Positions 58,085 through 64,000 of a DNA stretch of 64,000 nucleotides are shown here, in pieces. The notes beneath the pieces were generated by a model, which was not told the DNA's origin, made no database searches, and was given only the letters and a program-made list of their open reading frames with translations. How positions within the stretch are numbered: the stretch's first letter is position 1; each line of letters starts with the position of its first letter. A program made the translations under genes and the position numbers. This DNA is from Haloterrigena gelatinilytica (GTDB lineage Archaea; Halobacteriota; Halobacteria; Halobacteriales; Natrialbaceae), in the NCBI RefSeq assembly GCF_013342145.1, contig NZ_JABUQZ010000003.1, positions 1 through 64,000 on the forward strand, read 5' to 3'.

Positions 58085-58494
58085 GCAGTGTCTTCCGCGA
58101 GCCCAAGATCCTCGAGTATGCGTTGCGTCCGCTTGCTCGGCCGATCGTAGCCGGTCATGAAGGATCGATGCCGCCCCTCCGCGTAGGGAATCCCGGCGGC
58201 ATCGGCGGCGTCCTCGAGCCCGAGGTCGATCCACGGCCCGGTCTCGCCGTCGCGGAGATACCAGTGCGTGCCGCTGGCGTCGGGATTGACGTCTGACCAA
58301 CTCAGACAGTAGATCCGCAGGTCGGTCTCGCGCCCGTCTTTGGCGTGGTAGTACGCTTCGGCGGCCGGATAACAGAGACCGTCAACCGTTCCCTCGCGGC
58401 CGTCGTAGCGGTTCTTCCGTAGGTCTGGGTTCTCGCGAGCGTATTCGCGGATGCGCGCCGCTGTCTGGTCAGGTTCGGCGAGGATCTCGGTCAC
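58081..58494 (-). CDS. Hypothetical protein, 137 aa
   Basis: GTG 58494 overlapping the stop of the upstream gene as GTGA. VTEILAEPDQTAARIREYARENPDLRKNRYDGREGTVDGLCYPAAEAYYHAKDG, then YCLSWSDVNPDASGTHWYLRDGE. Matches no family I know; a Trp/His-rich region suggests a small enzyme or binding protein. Confidence 0.55.
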   Translation of the reverse strand: MTEILAEPDQTAARIREYARENPDLRKNRYDGREGTVDGLCYPAAEAYYHAKDGRETDLRIYCLSWSDVNPDASGTHWYLRDGETGPWIDLGLEDAADAAGIPYAEGRHRSFMTGYDRPSKRTQRILEDLGLAEDTA

Positions 58495-58721
58495 TCTGAA
58501 CCACCGCCTTCGGGACTGCCGGGAACCGGCCGCCCGACTTGAATCGTTCCGGCCTCGCCACACGACCGGCACTCGAGGGCCAGCGTGTTATCGGTCCGAT
58601 CGGCCCGCGTCCAGACGTCCCGCGAGCCGCAGTTCGGGCACGCTGTCCAGTCGCGGAGTTCGTGTTCATCGAGTCGCTCGACGTCGATTTCTGTCGGTTG
58701 CTGTTCGGTCGTGTCTGTCAT
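58491..58721 (-). CDS. Zinc-ribbon protein, 76 aa
   Basis: ACPNCGSRDVWTRAD and ECRSCGEAGTIQV make a standard zinc ribbon. First gene of the 58721 to 55960 run, 49 bases downstream of the membrane-complex operon. Confidence 0.6.
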   Translation of the reverse strand: MTDTTEQQPTEIDVERLDEHELRDWTACPNCGSRDVWTRADRTDNTLALECRSCGEAGTIQVGRPVPGSPEGGGSE

Positions 58722-58770
58722 AGAATGTGATTTTGCGGAGTGGTCCTAGAACGTTTCCCCGACTACTCGG

Positions 58771-60936
58771 CTAGGAGACCGGCACGTACTGCCCGTCACG
58801 AACGCCGATATCCTGCCGTTGCTCGAGCCACTCGAGCGTCGGGTCGATCAACTCCTGTGGATACTCATCCTGCAATTCGTCCTCGAGTGCCTCGCACTCG
58901 ACACCGCCCTTCTTCTCGAGGGTTGCCGTGACGCGGGTCGCCAGATCGCCACGCACCGATTTCAGTGCGGTCTCTTCGTCGACAATGCCGCTGTCGACCA
59001 GCCGCTTGTAGTAGGCGTGTGCGAGCAACTCCGGCGTCTCGCCGGTTTCGAAGCGATGGTTCACGATCCGCTGGATATCTCGGAACAGTCGCTTCGGCTC
59101 CGACGTAGCCAGCGGCCGCCCGTCGACGCGGGCAATGTAGATCGCCTCGCCGTTGGCGTCGAACACCGGCGCGTCGGGGATCTCGACGACGATATCCGTC
59201 GGCGGGCGTCGCTGTCGCTCCGGTTCGCCGAGTCCGAGGCCGTAGCGACGCCATGCGCGGCGGGCGGCAAGCGCGACCCCCGCGGTCACGACGCCGAAGA
59301 CAGCCGCCCCCAGCGTTGCGTCTGTTCTCGAGAGCACGATCGCAAAGACCGCGCCACCGACGAGATAGGGCGCGCTCCGAACGAACGCCCGCCCGGCACG
59401 CACGCGACCGCGCTCATACAGGAGCTGGGCCGACCGCACACCGATGCCGGCGACGGCCGCCGTAATGAGCGCTGCCGTCAGCGAGACGTAGGCCCAGCCA
59501 ACGAGGAAGCCAAGCGCCACGGCGGCGATCGGAATCCCGCGAGCGAAGCCGGCACTCTGGATGACGCGGACCGCGACCCAGTGCCGGAAGGCCCGGAGGT
59601 GTTCGGCCGCTCGGCCTTCGGCGTAGGTCGACAGATAGGCCACGACGGCGATCGGAGCGCCAACGATAGCCAGCCGGCCCCACCACGGCGCCGCCGACAG
59701 CGCGGCGAACGGCCGGGCCAGCGCGCCTGTAAGGACGGCCCGACCGGCCAGCCACATGAGGATCGGAATCGTCACGACAAAGGCCGCGCCCAGCAGTTTC
59801 CGCGCGACGAGATACGCCGCGACGGCAGGCTGGGCGGGTTCGCCGCGCCACTCCTGGTCGGTCGCGTCGAGTTTCGACTCGAGCATCAGCGCCGCGTCGT
59901 AGGGATCGTACTCGAGGGCGCCCGCGAACGCCTCGTCGATGTTCGCCTTGGTTGCGTCGTCGACGGACTGCTCGAGGGATAGGAGATTGTCGGCCGACAG
60001 CGGTTCGACGTCGTGGCCGTCACGGCCCAGCGGATCCATATTCGCGGCGTCGAAGATTCGGCCGAGAACACTCCGAACGCCCCAACCGGCGGCGAGTGTC
60101 GCCCCGACAGCCATAACGACGAGTCCCGCTCGAGCGGAGACGAGTCCAACGACCGCACTGGCCGCCCAGATTCCGAACATCCATTGGCCGACGCGTTTGC
60201 ACAGCGCCCGGCGGTCGGGGTACAGCGTCGCCGAGAGATCCTCCTCGGTGATGTGATTCAGCCATGCGAGGGCGACGGCGCCACCGATCAACACCAGCCC
60301 CAGCGGGAGCCACAGCGTCGTCATCGCCTGTCCGACGAGGACCACGACCGACAGCGCGAGCGCGACGACCGTGCCGCCGGCCGGCACCGTCGTCTCGAGA
60401 AACCAGACGCCTAAGTCGAGTAGCGACCCAACGGCGTTGATCGCCGACCCGGCCGACAGTCCCGAGTCGGAGACGCCGAACGCACGTTCCCACCATGCCA
60501 GCGGGAGCGACGCAAGCAAGCCGAGTGCGAGCACAGCGAGCCCTTCGACGGTCGCCCGGATCGCCAGCGGCGGGACCGACGGGAGACGGGACTGTACCCA
60601 CTCGCGGACGTCGGCCATCGCGGCTCGAACCCCACCAGTTTCGGCCTCGAGACCGCCCTTCGCGCCCATTGCTTTCGCGACGGTTCGGAATCGGTCGGCC
60701 CGGTCCTCGTCATCGGTAATCGTGACGCGGTGCCACGTCGTCCCGGCGATCGCCGGCCGAATCTCTCGGAGGTGCCGGCGTTGGTCATCATCAAGCCACG
60801 AGTACCGCATGTACAGCCGAAGGCCGATGTAAGCTGACAACACCAGCACGAGGACGACCCACGAGATTGTCTCCTGCCAGTGGGAGACGTCGCCGGTCGA
60901 AATGTTCGTCGTCTCGAGGAGGACGTTGCCGATCAT
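58771..60936 (-). CDS. Polytopic membrane protein, 721 aa
   Basis: About 10-12 hydrophobic segments, for example SWVVLVLVLSAYIGLRLYM (28-46), ATVEGLAVLALGLLASLPLA, GGTVVALALSVVVLVGQAM, GLVVMAVGATLAAGWGV, PIAAVALGFLVGWAYVSL and YLVGGAVFAIVLS. The C-terminal 150 residues are soluble and look like a winged-helix (ELLAHAYYKRLVDSGIVDEETALKSVRG). It overlaps the 38-aa gene and sits in a four-gene membrane operon. The arrangement recalls multi-TM components of conjugation or secretion machines (VirB6-like), but similarity is structural only. Confidence 0.7.
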   Translation of the reverse strand: MIGNVLLETTNISTGDVSHWQETISWVVLVLVLSAYIGLRLYMRYSWLDDDQRRHLREIRPAIAGTTWHRVTITDDEDRADRFRTVAKAMGAKGGLEAETGGVRAAMADVREWVQSRLPSVPPLAIRATVEGLAVLALGLLASLPLAWWERAFGVSDSGLSAGSAINAVGSLLDLGVWFLETTVPAGGTVVALALSVVVLVGQAMTTLWLPLGLVLIGGAVALAWLNHITEEDLSATLYPDRRALCKRVGQWMFGIWAASAVVGLVSARAGLVVMAVGATLAAGWGVRSVLGRIFDAANMDPLGRDGHDVEPLSADNLLSLEQSVDDATKANIDEAFAGALEYDPYDAALMLESKLDATDQEWRGEPAQPAVAAYLVARKLLGAAFVVTIPILMWLAGRAVLTGALARPFAALSAAPWWGRLAIVGAPIAVVAYLSTYAEGRAAEHLRAFRHWVAVRVIQSAGFARGIPIAAVALGFLVGWAYVSLTAALITAAVAGIGVRSAQLLYERGRVRAGRAFVRSAPYLVGGAVFAIVLSRTDATLGAAVFGVVTAGVALAARRAWRRYGLGLGEPERQRRPPTDIVVEIPDAPVFDANGEAIYIARVDGRPLATSEPKRLFRDIQRIVNHRFETGETPELLAHAYYKRLVDSGIVDEETALKSVRGDLATRVTATLEKKGGVECEALEDELQDEYPQELIDPTLEWLEQRQDIGVRDGQYVPVS

Positions 60937-61049
60937 GCTGGACCACCTGCAAGATGCATTGCGATCGCCCAGATCGATGACGAGAGCGCGAAGCCGAGAA
61001 TAATGAGTTTGAGGTCTCGGTACCCATCATGTCCCGTTTCGGCCGTCAC
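60933..61049 (-). CDS. 38-aa single-pass membrane protein
   Basis: GTG 61049, overlapping the previous stop as GTGA and the next start as ATGA. DLKLIILGFALSSSIWAIAMHLAGG is one membrane helix with a short cytoplasmic end. Overlap on both sides makes it very likely real. Confidence 0.65.
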   Translation of the reverse strand: MTAETGHDGYRDLKLIILGFALSSSIWAIAMHLAGGPA

Positions 61050-62779
61050 GACGATGCACCTCCGGTCGGGTCGTCGAAGCCGATCGACACGCCGCCATCG
61101 AGGCCGTCGATATCGCTCTCGTCGATGACCGATTCGGCGCTGTTGTCCGAGCGCTGTCGGCCGCCGTTGCCCTTCCGCTCGGCCATTTCGTCGCGGAGCT
61201 TGCTGTTCGGGTCGAGTTCTTCGGCGATCCAGTACAGCGCCTTCCGCTGCGTGTCTGCGACGGGGAAATCAGCCTTATCGGCCATGACGCTGTCCATTTC
61301 GCACATGAACGAGAGAAGGTCCATTTCCTCGCGGACGTTCCCTTCGGCGTCGGTGTACAGCGGGTGGTTACAGACGAACTCGAGGAGTTCACCCAACACT
61401 TCGGCGTACTGTTCTTCGCTTTCGAAGTCGCCGGGGATGTTCGGGTTGATCTCGCTAATCAGCTCGGCGTCGCTGATATCGTGGTTGTCGATCGGGAGCG
61501 AGACGTCGTCGGCGTCGATGGACACCGAATCCTGAAACACGCGCATATCGAGGTGTTCGCCCGGCACGGCGCTGATTAGTGCTCGGTCCGCGCGGTCGTC
61601 GTAACGCAGGGTTGCGAGGTCGACCGTTTCAACAGGGTCGCCGCCGTCGGCTGCCACTTCGCCACCCGGCAGTTTCGGCGCGTTCGCGGTCGTGATATCC
61701 CGCAACGGCACTTCGTCGGGGCCAGCGGGTGCCTCGAGCGGGTCGTCGCAGTGGTCGAGAATCGACGCGTGGACGGCCCGCACCTCTTGGACCTCGCCGT
61801 CGTCGTCACGATCGACAATCCCGACGTAGCCAATCTGGGACATCATCGAGAGGACGAGCCCCTTGGTGTGGGTCGGCGACCGCATCAGGAGGTAGTTCTT
61901 GTGAGCGATCCACGTGTTCGGGCCGAACAGCTTCGTCATCGCACGGGAGATATGGTCCGGGTAGAGGTCCGTCATATCGTTCTGTTGGAAGATGCGTTTG
62001 GCCTTCTCGAGCCACGCACGGTCGCGTTCGGTCTGGAGGTCGTCGAACTGCTCGAACTGCTGGTCGGTCTTGTGTTTCCGCCGGTAGCCGACAGCGACGC
62101 CGAGGGCCGAAATCAGGAGGAACGTCGCGAGAACGACGAGCCCGCCGGGTCGGAGCGTCAGCATGACGATCGTCGCCTGGATGTCCTGCCGGAACGTCTG
62201 GAACGGCGAGGCGAAGAACTCCGCGTAGGTCAGCCCCTCCGAAATGGTCTCTCCCGGCGGCTGCGTCGGGTTCACTTCGCGAGCCGCGGACGACGCTTCA
62301 GACCAGTTCTGGGCGTCGTTGCGCGTGGACTCGAGTTCCGCCGGCTGGTGATGTTCCCACTCGACGTTGGACGCGCGGAGCGACGCCGCATACCGCGTCG
62401 TACTGTTGCCGTCGTTGGTGTTCCAATACAGGCCAACCGTCCCCTCGCCGGCCGGTTCGACGACGTAGACGTTGCGTTGCTCGTCGTACTCGACTGTCGC
62501 CTCGCCGTCGGCGACGCCGTAGTTCGTGACGTTTGCGTGGTCGGTGTTCGTGAGTGTGACCTCGTATCGCGGGCCGTCGACATCGTAGATCGTGCGGTTG
62601 CCGGTCCGATCGACGGCGATCGACTCGTCGTCCTCGAGCCACGATTCTTCGCGAATCTCGAGGTCGCCGCGTTCATCGCCGTAGGTCAACTCTTGGGCGG
62701 CCGCGGCCGGCGCGACCATCGAGGTCGCCAGCAGGGCGATCAACGCCAGCGTCGTCGCGAGCGTTCGGCGCCGACTCAT
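61046..62779 (-). CDS. Signal-peptide membrane protein with extracellular and cytoplasmic domains
   Basis: 577 aa. Signal peptide MSRRRTLATTLALIALLATS to the AAAA site near 28, an extracellular beta-rich domain (residues 30-195), a membrane helix (GGLVVLATFLLISALGVAVGY, about 208-228), and a 340-residue cytoplasmic domain. The cytoplasmic part has helical KAKRIFQQNDMTDLYPDHISRAMTKLF and acidic stretches. ATGA overlap with the 334-aa gene. Its bitopic build suits a channel or assembly component. Confidence 0.7.
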   Translation of the reverse strand: MSRRRTLATTLALIALLATSMVAPAAAAQELTYGDERGDLEIREESWLEDDESIAVDRTGNRTIYDVDGPRYEVTLTNTDHANVTNYGVADGEATVEYDEQRNVYVVEPAGEGTVGLYWNTNDGNSTTRYAASLRASNVEWEHHQPAELESTRNDAQNWSEASSAAREVNPTQPPGETISEGLTYAEFFASPFQTFRQDIQATIVMLTLRPGGLVVLATFLLISALGVAVGYRRKHKTDQQFEQFDDLQTERDRAWLEKAKRIFQQNDMTDLYPDHISRAMTKLFGPNTWIAHKNYLLMRSPTHTKGLVLSMMSQIGYVGIVDRDDDGEVQEVRAVHASILDHCDDPLEAPAGPDEVPLRDITTANAPKLPGGEVAADGGDPVETVDLATLRYDDRADRALISAVPGEHLDMRVFQDSVSIDADDVSLPIDNHDISDAELISEINPNIPGDFESEEQYAEVLGELLEFVCNHPLYTDAEGNVREEMDLLSFMCEMDSVMADKADFPVADTQRKALYWIAEELDPNSKLRDEMAERKGNGGRQRSDNSAESVIDESDIDGLDGGVSIGFDDPTGGASS

Positions 62780-63780
62780 TGCTCGGCCTCCGCGGTATCG
62801 CCAAAGTCGAACTCGGTTTCGTTGCCGGCGAACGGTACCTCGTCGGTCGTATCTTCACGCCGCTGTCGGCGTGGCCGCGTCATGCGGGCGTTCATCTGTT
62901 GAATCAGGTGCATCGTCTGCTCGAGTTGCGGAATCTGGAGTTCTTCGCGGAGGTTCGTCGCGTCCTCGTTGTGGTCACGCAGCATTTCGACGTCGTCCTC
63001 GAGCCGCGAGACCTCGTGCTCGAGTTCGTTCACCAGGCGGAGCCACTCCTCGAATGCGTCCTCGTCGAGCGTCTGTGGCTGGGTGGTCGCCCGGTGGGCG
63101 CCCTCCATGCCCTTCGCGTACTCGAGGCCGTTACTGTGAGTAAAGAGGAACTTGCCAAGATGGTCGCAGTCGGCGATCTCGGTCGTCGGGTTCAACGCGT
63201 CGCGAGCCGGGTCCTCGCCGGTGTCGTTCTTGTCCGTCCGCAGTTTCGTCGCGTCGTACGGCAGGTCGCGCTTCTGGAGTTTGCGGTTCGTAAAGGCGCC
63301 ATAGGAGACGTTCCGAATCGTCTCGAACATCTTCCACGGGCCGCTCGAGCCGACGTGCTCGCCGGGACGAACCTCGATTGAGTTGCCGTCGTAGTTGATC
63401 CACTTATCGAGTTGCTTGTACGCGCGCATGCCGTCCTGCCGACCCTTCATGTAGACGACCAGCAATACGGCCAGCAACGCGAACGCGCCCAGTGCCAGCG
63501 GATTCTGATAGGCCGGGCCGAAGATCGGATACAAGTACCAGATCGCACCGACCGTCAGCAGGCCACTCGCGATGACCAGGAGCCACTGGCCGGCGGTGTT
63601 CGGCGTGTACTTTTCGCGTTTCGGCGGGTCGGGGTCGTCCCAACCATCCGGGTCGCGAATCTCGCCAGCGTCGGGATTGTCCGGGTCCTCGGAGACGTAC
63701 TGGCGGTAGTAGTCGGGGACGTTCATCGGGTTTAGCCCCCGGTTTAGCGACTCCGTCAGTGGGGTTTTCTCATTACTCAT
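62776..63780 (-). CDS. Two-helix coiled-coil membrane protein, 334 aa
   Basis: Two helices at about 66-112 (LLVIASGLLTVGAIWYLYP and LALGAFALLAVLLVVYM), a central soluble domain, then a coiled coil (RLVNELEHEVSRLEDDVEMLRDHNEDATNLREE) and a Gln-rich and Arg-rich tail. The N-terminal 60 residues are cytoplasmic and Pro-rich. First membrane gene of the operon; its start overlaps the wHTH stop. Confidence 0.7.
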   Translation of the reverse strand: MSNEKTPLTESLNRGLNPMNVPDYYRQYVSEDPDNPDAGEIRDPDGWDDPDPPKREKYTPNTAGQWLLVIASGLLTVGAIWYLYPIFGPAYQNPLALGAFALLAVLLVVYMKGRQDGMRAYKQLDKWINYDGNSIEVRPGEHVGSSGPWKMFETIRNVSYGAFTNRKLQKRDLPYDATKLRTDKNDTGEDPARDALNPTTEIADCDHLGKFLFTHSNGLEYAKGMEGAHRATTQPQTLDEDAFEEWLRLVNELEHEVSRLEDDVEMLRDHNEDATNLREELQIPQLEQTMHLIQQMNARMTRPRRQRREDTTDEVPFAGNETEFDFGDTAEAEQ

Positions 63781-64000
63781 CGTGCGTTACCTCGCAGTCG
63801 AGTTCGTACAGGCCGCGATCGACGCGTTCGACCAGCTCGTGATCGATGAGTCGCGTCAGCCGTTGGGAGATGTACTGTTGGACGACGCCGATCTGCTTCG
63901 AGAGGTACCGCGGCGTGCAGCGGCCTTCGGCTAACAACTCGAGTATTTCGACGTCGACGTCGCGGAGGTCGATTCCTATCTGCTCGGTATCGATCGTGGG
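63773..64000 (-). CDS. Winged-helix regulator, 5' end beyond window
   Basis: Partial: the last 75 residues and the TAA stop (63773-63775). DVEILELLAEGRCTPRYLSKQIGVVQQYISQRLTRLIDHELVERVDRGLYELD is a clear wHTH with recognition helix QQYISQRLTRL. It overlaps the 334-aa gene start, so it may be the regulator of the membrane operon. Confidence 0.75.
   Translation of the reverse strand, partial: PTIDTEQIGIDLRDVDVEILELLAEGRCTPRYLSKQIGVVQQYISQRLTRLIDHELVERVDRGLYELDCEVTHDE

Noticed and set aside
1-64000. CRISPR array
   Set aside because: No series of 25-40-base direct repeats with regular spacers; the GTATC clusters are far too short.

Overview
The window is extremely halophilic archaeal DNA (class Halobacteria). 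The proteins are very acidic, GC is high, CTCGAG is frequent, starts are ATG or GTG with many ATGA/GTGA overlaps between genes, several exported proteins carry twin-arginine signals, and promoters look archaeal (TATA-like boxes, winged-helix, PadR and PhiH1-type regulators). No tRNA, rRNA or clear housekeeping gene is visible. A large Rep-like protein, a ParA operon, a tyrosine integrase, two DDE transposases and many small zinc-ribbon genes point to a plasmid, an integrative element or a provirus-like region. Natrialbaceae is a guess from composition only.

Layout. 1-7,335 (minus): an export cassette with a beta-helix protein (cut by the window edge), a small Tat protein, a subtilisin-like protease and a giant membrane-anchored beta-propeller/stalk protein. 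7,546-12,617: small zinc and hypothetical genes, an RHH regulator, a possible TumE-like toxin with a convergent acidic ORF, a wHTH regulator and a PhiH1-type repressor. 12,662-18,600: operator dyads, a structured noncoding element, a 1,154-aa zinc-ribbon/HTH protein (replication-initiator candidate) with a GIY-YIG-like partner, and two regulators. 18,689-24,802 (plus): a second copy of the structured element leads a 13-gene operon containing an HTH/methyltransferase/zinc-ribbon fusion and a DpdA-like (tRNA-guanine transglycosylase fold) protein, so DNA-base modification is a plausible role. 24,823-27,978 (minus): a paralogue of the giant surface protein with a different N-terminal propeller and no C-terminal anchor. 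28,135-33,397 (plus): a PadR gene followed by about 15 small overlapping genes.

33,674-35,491: an HNH nuclease and a ParA/partner operon bracketed by three clusters of GTATC/GATAC repeats with 6-7 bp phasing, a likely partition centromere. 35,549-42,500: a pilin-like protein, small cargo genes, paralogous zinc proteins, membrane proteins with duplicated promoters and a DEDDy exonuclease. 42,726-46,409: a transposase and a compositionally different island with an RHH regulator, a perfect 17-bp inverted repeat and an ASCH-domain gene. 46,632-50,682: a minus-strand operon of ten overlapping small genes with recurrent N-termini, facing a wHTH gene across a dyad-rich promoter. 51,376-55,642: a second transposase and a tyrosine integrase. 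55,960-64,000 (minus): HhH, Tat-lipoprotein and small genes, then a membrane-complex operon (721-aa polytopic, 38-aa, 577-aa and 334-aa membrane proteins) running off the right edge.

The parts that look least described are the paired giant propeller/stalk proteins together with the membrane-complex operon, the DpdA-like/methyltransferase operon, and the two-copy RNA element with UUAGGG loops that can pair with a conserved CCCUGG tail.
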